Origin: Syncephalis fuscata
Lineage: Eukaryota > Zoopagomycota > Zoopagomycetes > Zoopagales > Piptocephalidaceae
Length of the DNA stretch: 64,000 nucleotides
NCBI GenBank assembly: GCA_025786725.1
Contig: JAHLTZ010000003.1
Coordinates: 682,001-746,000, forward strand
Direction: 5' to 3'
A program made the translations under genes and the position numbers. Shown here piece by piece: positions 22,009-34,011 of the stretch; positions within the stretch are counted from its first letter, which is position 1; every line of letters starts with the position of its first letter. A model generated the notes under the pieces. The model made no database searches, was not told where the DNA came from, and worked only from the letters and a program-made list of their open reading frames with translations.

Positions 22009-25000
22009 ATGGCTCATCGTTTAAAAGGTCTAGACTATTTTACGCATCAATTGATTACACTATTTATAGGTGTTAAGGTATTTGAATAATAAAGAGCGAC
22101 ACTTGACTAATGACTATTGAATGTAGCGCGAATCAGATGAATATGAACAATGTTGGACTTTTATTAAATCGGGATTAAAGCCTACGCGGTATTTTCAAAC
22201 AGACGCGTTAGACTATGAACGTAAATATATTGGGTAAGATTCCAGTTTGTCTAGTATTATTTACATAATATATATATATATATTAACTATAAGATAGACT
22301 GGCAGAGAAATTAACGGCCCATTCTCAAACGTCAAAAGCAAATACACTATTAATGCTGCGTACAAGACTGTTAGAGCTATGGCGTCCTAAAGATACAGTA
22401 AGTTTTAATACGATATAGTAGTATGTGTTGTTTATAAAGTAATAGATGTTACCACATCATGTATTACGGTTATTATTTGACTTATCTCAATCACCTAGTA
22501 ATGCCATTTATACACCCAGTACAGTTACTGAAGAGATTGTAACACATCATCAATTGACCTGGGAGGACATTTTAAAGGATGATCCACTTACTGGCGACCA
22601 TTGGGATAAGCCCAACTATACACCTGATACCGATACAGATAGTGAAAGTGACAATGATGATACTGTACATCCATCTGTAAAGCAAAAGGTACGTAAATGG
22701 AAAATAGTATAACAAATAGCTTAATAGGCAACTAGTTGGCAATAAAACAGATATCTGAACCATCTACAACAGACCAATTGATATCTATTAATCTAGAAAA
22801 ACAACACCATCAATCAATACGAGAACAACTTGTTCAACAACAATACTGGCGATCTAAGCCTCATAACCCTTTAATAACCGGTAATGATCATTATAAATAA
22901 TAGTAATAACACTAATATTAATAATAATATAATTATTAGAATTTGATTTTTATAATGCATCAACGCTAAGTAGGTAGAGTATTACAATAGCAACATTTAC
23001 TAACAGAATATTAGCACCTACCTTAAATCAAATGACTCGTAAATCCATTTCATGGCTTCCATTTCAGTTTGAGAACTATACTATTGAGCGACTAGTTATC
23101 CGTGAAGTATTATTTATGTTAATGGGCCGACCTTGTTTCCTATTTACTGTTCAAAATGATATTATTAAAGTATAGAAATTAAATGGTAACTAGGTCAATA
23201 CTTATGAAGATATGGATGTATAGGTATCGAACCAAGCCCAAATGAAACACTTGAGTCAAGGTGCACTTGGATCAATATTATCTTTGTTTGCTGATAGTGG
23301 TACAGTCATCTATGGCATAAGGTCTTATAGCTTAGTGTAAGTATTGTTGTAATGATATTGACAACTAAATACTTAATGTACGGCTCTAATTAATATGAAC
23401 ATAGTGTATTGACTATGGAAACTGATCCAAAAAGCCGTGTTAGTGAAGCATTTGCATCAGCTATACGTGATGAATTACGCCAATTTGATCAGATATTGAG
23501 ACAGATTGAATACGAACATCTGACTGATCATGGACCAGTTCATGGTAATTGATAAATAATAGTAATGGCAATAGTAGTCTGACTAATTAATAACAAGTAA
23601 AAGATACGCTGATCTCATTATTAAAGATACGGTCAACACTTAAAGAACAGCTGGATTGTTTTGATCGATTAAGTAATCTATTGGGAAATATTTGCACTCA
23701 AGGTAAGAGTCATTAATATAATTGATATAATAAATCAATAGACTGACAAATAATAGATTCGACTATTTATACAACAAGTATACTAGATCAGCTTTATAAT
23801 GCGGCCGAGCATCAATCATATATTGGATCCACTAATGCTTTACAGTTTATATTACGACTATGGGAGAAATCAATGCTACCATACCTTGAAATATTGCATA
23901 TGTGGCTATTTAATGGCGAGATACAGGATCCAGATAAAGAATTTGTAATTGAAAGGTAAGCATTAAAGAAATAGTATTGCTATTAGATTATATACCATAT
24001 TAACACTAAATTAAGAATGATGGAAATTCCATTACAATCAAGTCAGTATTGGTCAAGTGCCTTTAGATTAAAGTCTATCGATCAGTGCTGTCCTGCTTTT
24101 CTTCGTCCTTATATTCAATCCATAGTTATTATTGGTAAAATGATGTGTTTATTGCGACAGGTTGATACGCAACGAGTAAGTGAAAGTATAAATACCATGA
24201 CACTAGAATAGCAAAATAATGACTGATTATATAATAGTTAACAGATGATTCAATTGAGTGGATGTCGCTATTTCGATGGGCAACAAAGAAAGATGAAGAA
24301 AAAACAACTCGCCTGATGTCAAAGGATAATGATTGTTTATTACAAAAAATGTTTTGTTCTTTACTGCCAGAGTCGACAAAATTTAATGAATATTCTACTG
24401 AAAATGATAAAAGTGTCATAACTAATGCTGATGTCGACAAACCAGCTGTGAACCTTTGGATGCCATTATCGGCTCAACTGGCCAATGCTATTGACTTTTT
24501 AGTGGTAAAACGGCGCGGGGATGTTGGTCGTTCGTTAATAGACCAATTGGCAAGACGGCATCATTTATGGCGCAGCATCAATGGATTATTTGGATTCTAC
24601 TATATGTTGGCCGGTCAATCATGGCATCGATTCTGTGGTGCACTGTTTATGAAGGTAGATAGGCTAGTAAGTTTATCACAAGTAGTACTGATGAATCGTA
24701 GATGGATAGTGAAGCTATGTGGGCAGATCGACAATTCATCAACCAGCTTTTATTAGATGCTGTCCAGGGTGATGTACAACTTGATGATCGGTGTATATCA
24801 GCGTGGATTCGCACAACAGATGAGGGCACACTTGAACAAAGCATTTGTTCATTACAAGTACTTGATTTTGACTATTCGGTAAGTATATAGATGCTAATGG
24901 CTAAGTGGTTTATTAATTATCGTTATGTAATTACTAGATTCCATGGCCTTTAAACAACATCATTCGTTCAACAACACTTAATATGTATCGTAAGATTACA

Positions 25001-25707
25001 AATCTACTATTGCAAGTAAGGCGTGCTCGCTATCTTATGGAACAACCGGAGTATTTTAAATTGCCGTTTAAACGACAAGATGCTACAAGTGGACTATTCT
25101 ACGCGCTTCGTATGCGTCTACTAGCTTTTACTTATGGTTTCTACAACTATCTTATGACGACAGTAAGTTTTACAGCTATATTTAAAAGGGAATACAATTA
25201 ATCAATTATATAGGTGTTACACGCGGAAAGCCAACGATTTCTTAAGGAAATAAAGCAATTGGCTGATATTGATGCTATGATTCAATTGCACGAGCGACAC
25301 ATATTGCTAGTACGTGATCGTTGCTTATTGAACGAAAAGGTAATTATAATATAGTAGTTTATTTTAAATAGTTATTGATTAGTGATGCTGGCTGTTATTA
25401 ATAGGTTACAATAATTCTTCGTTCAGTTGTATCCTTGCTTGAATCGTGTCAACAACTGCGTCAGCTATTCCAGCAATATGTAAAAATAAAGGATCGTACA
25501 CTTGAAAGTACGCCAGGATTTCATCAAGCACTGGTTACATTGGCAAATGAGTTTGAGCGTACTCGCGCTTTTGTTGAAACTTCATTGCGTGTAATAGCTC
25601 GAGCTGGTGGGTTTCAACACTGTAAGTTACTGTATATTGGTGTATTCATTACTAATTATTTACATATTGACTTAGTGGAGGTATTGGCCTCGCTTATTGC
25701 TAATTAG
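22009..25707 (+). CDS. TUBGCP5: Gamma-tubulin complex component 5 (GCP5)
   Basis: A non-core subunit of the gamma-tubulin ring complex that nucleates microtubules at spindle poles or other organising centres. The first exon, 22009-22077, encodes MAHRLKGLDYFTHQLITLF and ends in VK; the next starts at 22127. More than a dozen short introns follow. The acidic block WEDILKDDPLTGDHWDKPNY, the YWRSKPHNP motif, REVLFMLMGRPCFLF, WEKSMLPYLEILHMWLFNGE, and the GRIP2 end (IPWPLNNIIRS, MYRKITNLLLQVRRARY, RMRLLAFTYGFYNYLMT, IHERHILLVRDRCLLNEKV-type) match GCP5 rather than GCP2/3/4/6. The last intron, 25622 onward, is open in frame, but splicing it restores the conserved QHLEVLASL end. Some exon borders in the middle are my estimate. 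Confidence 0.85.
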
Positions 25708-25920
25708 ACGCTATTAATAGCGTTTAGTTTGTTAATTATTTTTTGTATTACAATAACATACGTTTTGTTTCTAAACTTAAATAATATTATATTAAAATGT
25801 AGTAACAATAATCGACTGGTCATTGCAATGTTGTATAGTACTGATAATTATACTAAATCAACATAAAACAAGTGTACAAGTTGTTTAATTATTAGTAATA
25901 ATAAAATAAATGAATAGCCG

Positions 25921-27570
25921 TTAAAATGACATATCAATTATTTTATAGTCTTTGCCATTTACTATCAGCGTCGCGTTTCTTATGTTAAATGTGTCATTTA
26001 GTAATAAAGGCTGTCTAGTTAGGTCTCTAATTCCTACAACAATACCACAATGACCATATGATTCTTCGTATAGATACTCTGAATTTGCTATGCCTAAATC
26101 TTTAGTACAACATAGATTGGTCAAATCTATTACTATGTTTTTTTCGTAGTGCTTAGGCTTGTAAATAACAAATCTTCCGATATATAACGAAAAGCGATTA
26201 CTATATATGCCCATGTCTAAGAAGGAATGAGGTTCAAGCACTGAACCTAAGGTTTCTACATCAATGTGTGCCAGTATAACGCCATCGATTATGCTGTGGA
26301 CCGTCCATTTATTTACAGATATAACAAGGATGCGGTTAGAACCAGACAGTGGTACTGTACCAAGAACTTGAACGTTACGTGTCCAAATAGGTTTTTTATC
26401 TTTAATAAAAGTGTTTGAGTAATTGCATTTTGTTGAAATCATGACCAAGCTTATTTCATCAGCTCCATTTTCATTCGCTGTACTAAGAGCCAATTGTGAA
26501 TTATTTTCAATCAAAACTCGATTATCATCTAATTTTTTAAAGATGATAATAAAATCGTCAAATTTCTTAAAGCAGATTTCTCCTTGCATTAGACAGCGTG
26601 GACCATATCCTAAATGGCGATTTGAAAACTCCCATACGTTCCATTTGAATGTGGTAGTGGTATCCGTGTGATGTAATGTTCTACTAAATACGGTTGCTGT
26701 TTCTTCAGTAGCTCTTAATAAAAAAGATCCGCCATGATAAGTTGTAATAATGCCCATGCACATTTGGCCGTTAGCAAGATCAAAAACGCGGGTGGTTGTT
26801 AGTACATTAGATCTATCCGTATCTTCAGCTTCTAGTTCTAAATAGTTAGCCATCATCCAGCGGCCACGGATGCTTGCATTATCACATAAACAGGAGAATT
26901 GACGCGGTCGCATAATTGAGACTTGATGCACTGGCCAAATGGAAATGATACATGTTTTTTCGTGAATAAGATTTACGTTGTTTGTTTGTTTAGTAATAGT
27001 CACTACGAATCTGTCTGATATCAAGCATTGTTTTGCATGAGATTTATAGTTTGCATCATTCCGAAATAGTTTACGCAAACGCCAAAATCGTTTACTTGGT
27101 GCTTCTCCTATTGGCTGGCATTGCTCAAAAATGGAACATTTCCGCAAGTCAGTATGCCGATAAGCAATTCGTTGCAATACAATAGAACGGATGTTAGCTG
27201 GTTCTTCTATCACTACATCCTTGATTGGATATGGCGTGACTTTAAGCCAATTTGCATCAGTGGCACGTCGACAGCAGAATGCATGAAACCACTCGATGTG
27301 CTGGTTGTTCAACTGAGCAACGTTGATTGTTTTTTTGGGCTGTGCTGCCAACAGTTTTGATATACGTACTGTCTTTACATACCAGGCTAGCCATTTCATC
27401 TCATTGTCGTCAGCAAGATTGTAATACTGCTTATATCGCTGATGCCAGAGACTATTCTGTTGACTGACACAATACCGCAGCCATTTACTGCAGCATGAAA
27501 GTAGAACAAGTGAGTCGTTGTCGGCATATACGGCAACACGGCCAATAACAAGTATAGGGATATAATCCAT
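25921..27570 (-). CDS. F-box-like protein, intronless (paralogue of 45711-47360)
   Basis: A 549-residue intronless frame. The first 50 residues (MDYIPILVIGRVAVYADNDS, LLSCCSKWLRYCV, LWHQRYKQYY) have the spacing of an F-box: hydrophobic start, acidic D-x-L-x-L turn, CSKW, LW. F-box proteins present substrates to SCF ubiquitin ligases. The remaining 500 residues match no family I recognise; recurring W, G and hydrophobic-strand patterns could be a beta-propeller. A second copy lies 19,790 bp to the right in the same orientation. Residues 1-335 are almost identical between copies, while the C-terminal part is only about 60% identical. Low AT-rich codon use resembles its surroundings. Function is not known. 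Confidence 0.7.
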   Translation of the reverse strand: MDYIPILVIGRVAVYADNDSLVLLSCCSKWLRYCVSQQNSLWHQRYKQYYNLADDNEMKWLAWYVKTVRISKLLAAQPKKTINVAQLNNQHIEWFHAFCCRRATDANWLKVTPYPIKDVVIEEPANIRSIVLQRIAYRHTDLRKCSIFEQCQPIGEAPSKRFWRLRKLFRNDANYKSHAKQCLISDRFVVTITKQTNNVNLIHEKTCIISIWPVHQVSIMRPRQFSCLCDNASIRGRWMMANYLELEAEDTDRSNVLTTTRVFDLANGQMCMGIITTYHGGSFLLRATEETATVFSRTLHHTDTTTTFKWNVWEFSNRHLGYGPRCLMQGEICFKKFDDFIIIFKKLDDNRVLIENNSQLALSTANENGADEISLVMISTKCNYSNTFIKDKKPIWTRNVQVLGTVPLSGSNRILVISVNKWTVHSIIDGVILAHIDVETLGSVLEPHSFLDMGIYSNRFSLYIGRFVIYKPKHYEKNIVIDLTNLCCTKDLGIANSEYLYEESYGHCGIVVGIRDLTRQPLLLNDTFNIRNATLIVNGKDYKIIDMSF

Positions 27571-27579
27571 TATGCATAA
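26561..27579. repeat. Near-identical tract shared with 46351-47369 (candidate gene conversion)
   Basis: By eye, five mismatches and no gaps over 1,019 bp, at a constant offset of 19,790. They lie at 26827, 26831, 26970, 27483 or its immediate neighbour, and 27541. Identity drops sharply on both sides: to the left inside the coding region, to the right just upstream of the ATG, although both flanks remain recognisably related. Confidence 0.85.
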
Positions 27580-28206
27580 GTGTAAATAAAATAAAGAAAA
27601 GAAATAGTTGCTAAATCGCTAAGGGCTATTCATGTCAGTAATATTTTATTAAAGATAGCAATCATAACGCGTATCTATAATGATCATATGCATGACGTAT
27701 ATTTTGAATTTATATGTATTGTGCAACCTTCAAAAACCATCAAACCTTTGGAATAGCGGCCCTTTTACAATTAAATCACCATACTTGAGTTATCTACTCT
27801 ATCTATCATGATAATGTCGTTTTGTATCACAATATTACTATATATTATCTTTTTAATAATATAATATGCTAATCGCATAGTACGTCGTGGTTCATTTGAC
27901 ATTATTAGCAATCTATGCAACACTTAGTATAATTTATAGATCAAATGCCTACATTGAGTGCTATCTGCGCAACTGAACTACAAATTTATTTTGTTGAACA
28001 TAAAACTAAGTGGTAATGAAATTAAATGCCAGAATAATTTTTGTCATAAACAATTTAAATAAAATTATCCGCTTTTAATAACTGACATATTGACGATTTG
28101 TTATTTAAAGATGCATCATAAAAATATGAAATGTTTATAGCTTTAAGTAATTTAATTAAATTGTTTATTAATACAAGTTTATACCCAATACTTTAGTATA
28201 AACATG
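27571..28206. other. AT-rich intergenic region, duplicated in diverged form upstream of the second F-box-like gene
   Basis: No coding frame is supported. The segment is recognisably related to 47361-47890 (shared landmarks: TATTGTGCAACCTTCAAA, the GCTAAG-GGCTATTCATGTC stretch, a GTGGTTCA block and TGAACAT/GTGGTAA-type motifs), so the duplication includes the gene's upstream DNA. The last part, 27880-28020, weakly resembles the dispersed repeat at 6775-6860. Confidence 0.5.
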
Positions 28207-29244
28207 TTATTTTTTAGAGAATCTGTTAATATTTTTGGTATTCATATCCTTGATAATAGCTTTGTATGATCCCAGATTGCCAAAATAATGATCAATCTTG
28301 ACACGATGCACATGTGGATATTTATCGGAATAAAGCTTGGTAGTCTCGCTAAGCTTTCCAAATGCTTCTTTAGCAACAGAGTCAAGGCATATTCCTGGCT
28401 TTTTGTGCTTCTTCATCTGATCAATCCAGCTTCCGACGTTTGTGCTGTATACAAAGTCAACACACTGCCATTTCTTCACAGTTTCCGGTGTATTTTTGGC
28501 GTGCCTCTCGAAAGAACTGGTAAGATCTCTAAGCTTATTGGATTCTTTTACATAATCCCAACTGCCATCTATATAATCAAGACGATCATGGATCCACGCT
28601 GGCCGTTTTTTCACGTCGGGAATGAAGTCACCAAAGAATACGACCACTTGTTTGCCTTGCTTGGTCATTTCGTCCAATGTAGGCCATGATTCGCTAATAC
28701 TTGTACGTTCAAGCATTTTCCCATCCAAATGCTCTCTAAGCTTTGCAATAATATCATTGCTTGTCTTGTTCTTGTCGCCTAGATAGTCGCCATACTCGAT
28801 AACAATTACTTCATTGGGATTTTGAGTAATAAACTCCTTGATTTGTTTTATGTGTACATCAAGACCATCACCCAATGCACGGAACATATTATGGCCGTGG
28901 CAAGTAACAGTATTGCTGTTTGCAATACATGTGTCGATATCGAACGAACGAATACCATCCTTTAGTTGGGTGGCAATATCGTGTTCTGGCTGATTGTCCC
29001 AAAGGCACCGAGCCAGTGGATTCAATACTCGACATTTGCTGGCAATACCACAGCCTGGCTCAAGTCTGTACGCAGCCGAATTGTGTGAGCCCATAAAAGT
29101 ATACTGGTCAAATGCTAGGGGACAATAGTCAGGCGACCCATTACAAGCCTTGGCCGTTGCTGCGGCAGCATCGACTGAGTTGATAACGGCTAGAACAGCA
29201 GTAGCAGCGAGTAATAGTTGCATTGAGGACATAAAGTGCGTCAT
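28207..29244 (-). CDS. Secreted PI-PLC X-domain-like protein
   Basis: 345 residues, intronless. A signal peptide is clear: MTHFMSSM then LLLAATAVLAVINSVDA; Met-8 may be the true start. The fold is that of the phosphatidylinositol-specific phospholipase C X-domain superfamily, which cleaves phosphoinositides or GPI-like substrates without the calcium-dependent C-terminal parts. Family features seen: FMGSHNSAAYR (first catalytic His), LKDGIRSFDIDTC, TCHGHN (second catalytic His region), NPNEVIVIEYGDY and KQVVVFFGDF. Several cysteines (CNGSPDYC, GCGIASKC) suit an extracellular enzyme. The C-terminus is basic. Substrate is unknown; such secreted proteins are often expanded in fungi that interact with hosts. 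It lies just upstream of the F-box-like gene, same strand, with no sign of a shared transcript. Confidence 0.85.
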   Translation of the reverse strand: MTHFMSSMQLLLAATAVLAVINSVDAAAATAKACNGSPDYCPLAFDQYTFMGSHNSAAYRLEPGCGIASKCRVLNPLARCLWDNQPEHDIATQLKDGIRSFDIDTCIANSNTVTCHGHNMFRALGDGLDVHIKQIKEFITQNPNEVIVIEYGDYLGDKNKTSNDIIAKLREHLDGKMLERTSISESWPTLDEMTKQGKQVVVFFGDFIPDVKKRPAWIHDRLDYIDGSWDYVKESNKLRDLTSSFERHAKNTPETVKKWQCVDFVYSTNVGSWIDQMKKHKKPGICLDSVAKEAFGKLSETTKLYSDKYPHVHRVKIDHYFGNLGSYKAIIKDMNTKNINRFSKK

Positions 29245-30730
29245 TTTAATTTAATTGTTAAAGTAGCTAGAAGTTTAGTTTTGCGTTTAAATTCAAAAGC
29301 TAATGTGTGATAACTTGAGCTCTAGGTAAAGATAAAGTAGCAATGTAATAGTTATTTGAGCAATAAGATAAATGTCGTCAGTATTGTTGATGTTGATGAA
29401 AAATGAAAGCATTAAGCGAAAACTAATACCCTTTATATAACAGTGTTTTAATGGTTTATTTCAAAATACAATATCAGCCATTGTCGTCATAATGTCACCA
29501 GTACTGTCCTTTAATTACTAAGTACTTGGTAGAAACTAAGGGTACAGGCATAAATTCTGTGTTACAGGCCTTACTATTTAGGAGTACAATTTAAATGTCT
29601 AGAGGGACAAAACAAGTTTTCTGGCCGTATTATCATCTGGTTCTTGGTGCTATTACACGGCGCAGTCGTGTAAACTATGAGCCGTTCAAACATAAGCATG
29701 ACAAGGGGTAATAATTTATGGACTACAGGCCTAGCTACAGGCCTAGCTACAACGAATTCACGATCGTTTATATATTTTAGGCCTTAATGTCGCTACATTA
29801 CCCAAGTATCGGATCATTTAACAGTTTGTTTAATTATAACATGAAAATAGCTTAGCCATGCTTTTGTTATAAATCTTTAATTTAAATACAAGTAAAAATA
29901 GTACTGTACCTAGTGGTATTAAAACATTTATAAAATTATATTATTAATACATATTAAAAAGTTGTTAATTTACATATTAATTATTTTCTATTAATAATTC
30001 ATGTATGAATAAAAAGTAATATCGCTAACATAAGAGAATGATGCCACATTGGTTGTGGCCTAATCGATGATTTTAATTGGCCTTTGCTTAATGCATATCC
30101 AAGTTGTAGTTGAAAACTAGGCTGCACATGTATCAATGAGTATTTTATGGATGTAGTGCTAATTTATTAAATTACATCAAGATTACGTTTTTATTAATTA
30201 TTGTTTAGCTGTAGCTAAGTTTAATTGGCGCAATTAAAAGCCTTATAACGATATACGGTAAAACTATGCAAGTGATCGTCGCTAGTTTATCATTAATATA
30301 TCAACATTTTAACAAATCTAATTTAAATAATAATGTTATGTAGTTAATTGTACTGTGTATTATTTAATAACATTTAAACACGCTTTAAATATTGACTTGT
30401 TCACTGTACTGACACACGTGACACTAACAAAATCCATATGATGTTATTGTGGTCATGCTGAAATGAGTGTCAATACTATTTCCAAAATAGTGCATGTGTC
30501 ACTAAATTGAACACAGGCAGCAATTACGATTACGTCAAAGGTCGAATGGCCGTCTCTTGGCGGTGTTTTACCCAAACTCACACTCACACTCATACTCATA
30601 GCTCTCATCTCTTTCATTCTGTCGCCACTAGTCGTCCAGCACTAGTTGAACCGAAAAGGAACGCTGTTCTTTTATTTTCATAACCTTGTCTATTCTTCTA
30701 TTACTACAAAATCATCCTTCATCTTTCATC
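29245..30730. other. AT-rich intergenic region
   Basis: This gap lies between the divergent PI-PLC-like and CAP genes. I found no conserved frame, RNA gene or repeat. The last 100 bp, about 30570-30700, contain ACTCACACTCAC-type runs and pyrimidine-rich DNA, likely the CAP promoter and leader. Confidence 0.5.
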
Positions 30731-32597
30731 ATGGCCGAACAGCCTACACTTGCTTCGTTGTTGGCCCGCTTGGAGTTGGCCACTGAACGACTTGAGGACC
30801 TTTCATTGTCGAGTGGTTCCAGTGGAGGCGCGGCTGGTGGAGCAGTTGGCCGAGCCATCAGTAAGAATACTGATTCAATCCAAGCTACAGTACCAGCATC
30901 GGTTGAACAGTATGATGAAATCATCAACGGCACACTTAAAACTTATCTAGACCAGTCAAACGAGATTGGTGACCTAGTTAAGGAACAGGTAGCGACAATA
31001 AAGCTAGTTAAATATGCAGCATGGCTAATAGAATAATTGTTGTGTAGAGTCTGGCTGTGCAGCGTCTATTCCAGCTTCAGCGGCAATTCATTTTATTGGC
31101 CTCTCAGTCGAAAAAGCCAGACTTTGAATCGACAGCGTTTGCTGAATTGATCGAGCCCATCCAACAAACCATGAACACCATTTGTGCTTATCGTAACGAT
31201 AACCGTGGCTCTCCATTTTTCAACCATTTATCCACAATCAGTGAAGGCATATCAGCACTTGGCTGGATCACAGTGGTAAGTTTTACTGTATTTTCTAGAT
31301 AATATACGCTGATTGTGCGTTATTAGGAACCAGCCCCAGCTCCATATGTAGGCGAAATGAAGGAAAGCGCTCATTTCTACGCAAACCGTGTACTAAAAGA
31401 TTACAAAGACGCGTAAGCATACGCAGAATATCTACCAATTCATTAATTAACTGTTTATCAAATCTATAGTGATTCAAAGCACGTAGAATGGTCTAATGCT
31501 TTTATGGCGGTACTTGAGGAATTACAATCTTATGTAAAGGCATACCATACCACCGGTTTAGTCTGGAATTCTAATGGTAAAGATGCTCGAGAGGTTGCTG
31601 GTAAGTAAACGGATAGCAATAGTTTGTGGAAATACTCATTTAATGCTATTTAGCATCTTTGGCATCACCAAGCAATTCTGGTAAACGTCCCCGTCCACCA
31701 GTGCCACCTCGTCATGATCGCGCTGCACCTGCAAGCAATGAAGCAGCTAGCAGCGGCCAAGATGCACCCGCACCCAATCGAGCTGCTTTGTTCAGTGCGT
31801 TAAATGCCGGCGAGGGTATTACGGCTGGTCTACGTAAAGTAAACAAGTCAGAAATGACGCATAAAAACCCAGATATACGTGGATCTAGTGCTGTAGTGAC
31901 ATCACCGACCAGTAAGTTTTTATAGCGTATAAATAGTGTTACACTCGGCTAATAGTACTGTTAAAAGAAACTGCCGCCGCTTCAGGTACAGCTGCTAAAA
32001 AGCCACCTCGTACAGCACTTGAAGGAAAGAAATGGATTGTGGTAAGACAATTTATTAATTATATCATTAGCGCAATATTAATGATATGTGGCAGGAATAC
32101 TACAATGGAGAACAAGTTGTATTGGACAAAGTAGAACGTGACCATGCCGTCTACGTTTTCCAGTGTGTCAATACAACTATTACCATCAAGGATAAGGCAG
32201 CAGCCGTGACTATTGGTAATTAACAATGCAATATAGTTAATAGAAACAACAGTGTTAACACATCTATTACTACTATATAATAGATCATTGTCGTAAATCT
32301 GGCGTGGTCGTTGACAGTGTTATGTCCAATTTGGAGGTAATTGCCGGTCAATCCGTGCAACTGCAAATATCTGGCCATGTACAAACTGTAGTCGTTGACA
32401 ACACCGACTCGGCCCAGATCTACGTTTCACCTGAAAGCATGGGTCTACAACTGTTTACTTCAAAGAGTAGCGCAGTCAATCTGCTATTTGCCGAAAAAAG
32501 CAGCGATGATTACACGGAAAAGGCCATTCCTGAACAATTCCTATCTAAAATCGTTAATGGCAAAGTAATTACTGAGCCTGTGGTACACACGGGATAA
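30731..32597 (+). CDS. SRV2: Adenylyl cyclase-associated protein (CAP/Srv2)
   Basis: CAP recycles actin monomers with cofilin and, in fungi, links Ras to adenylyl cyclase. The ATG at 30731 begins MAEQPTLASLLARLELATER, the usual N-terminal coiled-coil. Then the helical folded domain (SPFFNHLSTISEGISALGWI, AHFYANRVLKDYK, HVEWSNAFMAVLEELQSYV), a proline-rich linker (RPRPPVPPRHD) that binds SH3 proteins or profilin, a WH2-like segment (GITAGLRKV then MTHKNP), and the C-terminal beta-helical CARP domain (KWIVEYYNGEQVV, VERDHAVYVFQC, TIKDKA, ending FLSKIVNGKVI). Seven or so exons join across short GT...AG introns, the first intron beginning at 30989. Domain content and length (about 480 residues) match the family. 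No defect is seen. Confidence 0.94.
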
Positions 32598-32897
32598 AAG
32601 ACAATAATTTAATGGAAATAAAATATTTTATTTTAATCCATAACGGCAGTGCCATAGACGAATCCATCTAAACGTTATTTAGACAACAATTAGTAATTGG
32701 ATCTATAATAATAATTGGGTAATTGGGTAACAATGGTAAAAAGTAACTCAGACAAAATAATTTGTTCGATTCCTTTTGGGTCTTGTCATCATACTGCAAT
32801 CAGTAGAGGGAGACCGTGCATCATCATAGCTACTTGCTCTACACCACATCACTATTTGCTCTACTACTTACTTTAAGCAGCCATTCAAATAGAATGC

Positions 32898-33323
32898 TTA
32901 CTGGGTCTTGAAGTGTTCCAAGAGGATGGTCATGGCCTCGGACTCCTCACCGTAGTCACGGACAACGGCGCATGAGCAGCCAACGACCTTACGTGGGTAC
33001 CCTCACGATCGATCTTGCAGAGACCGACCCATTCACCGAGCTTCTTGGCATCGCCAACCTGATGAGGTTGATCTTGTGCTCAGTGCAGAGAGCTTCGATC
33101 AACTTGACGTACTCCTTCTCGGTACACGACTCGACGAGAACGCACAAGTGAGCCTGACGACGGTCAAGGGACTTGGTGCATCGCGGAGACCGCGGGAAAG
33201 ACCACCATGGGCCAAGGAGCGCTTCAAGAACTCTTGGAGAGCATCCTCAACGGACATTGGTCCAGTGACGGCTGGGGCGTCGGCAGCGACCTCAACCTGA
33301 GCCACATCATTTCCATCAGACAT
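32898..33323 (-). CDS. RPS12: Ribosomal protein eS12 (RPS12), frame broken by apparent base losses
   Basis: A small-subunit ribosomal protein of the eL8/eS12 family. The ATG at 33323 starts [12 protein letters not shown], then [20 protein letters not shown] and RGLRDA. The remaining family blocks are all present but in changing frames: [57 protein letters not shown], ending near a TAA at 32898. The frame changes near 33175, 33060 and 32999, each equivalent to one missing base at a short A or C run. With such dense conservation and no substitutions that look like decay, error in the sequence is more likely than a pseudogene; a genome normally has one or few copies of this essential gene. No intron was identified inside the coding part. 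Confidence 0.85.
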
Positions 33324-34011
33324 GATTATAATGGTAAGCTTGTTCAGCTGATTTCCTCACTAAATGAATAAACAAAAAGCAATAATAATAGTTAGTATCA
33401 GTATATTATATAATATTGATATTTAAAATCAAATATCGCGTCATTACGTGGATTCTATACAATAGAATAAATAGTCCACGCTCTACTCTATTATCGGGTG
33501 CTTATAGTTAATACGTACATTGTGACAAACGGTATCAATGTAGTTAGTGTAGTGTATAGAGTGACGAACAAATGAATAAGCACTTGTACGTATGTATGTA
33601 TATACAAACGACTTATTTATCATCCATCCATCCATCCATCTATCCATCTATTCAACTAGCAACTAGATGGATATACCCACATACTCATTGATCCCGTTCA
33701 TCGTACATATTGTACGCGATAAATACATCAAGCAGGCTTAATGATTAATCGCAACAAGTCACTCCGGGTTCAAGTATTGTATACCGATAGATTTATCGAT
33801 ATAACATAGATAGACTACAACATCTTTGTTTTTATATGGATATATTGCTATCTCGATACATACATGAGATGGCAGTAAAGCCTAGATATAGCGATGGATA
33901 CGCTAATTGAACGTGAATATGGAAAGGAAGGATCTAACGGCGAGTGGAGCGAGAGGACAATTAGCAATTTATCACTTAGTTTAGTTCTAATTAAAACAAG
34001 ATTGGCGCAAA
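33324..34011. other. Intergenic region with CATC microsatellite
   Basis: The gap lies between eS12 (its upstream side) and the 3' end of the carrier gene. A CATC tetramer run occupies about 33620-33650. I see no coding frame with family support. The short frame at 33894-34079 overlaps the carrier's last exon on the other strand. Confidence 0.6.

Noticed and set aside
33610-33655. CATC run as a telomere-like or CRISPR-like repeat
   Set aside because: It is a short tetranucleotide microsatellite with no spacers, in the middle of a eukaryotic contig.
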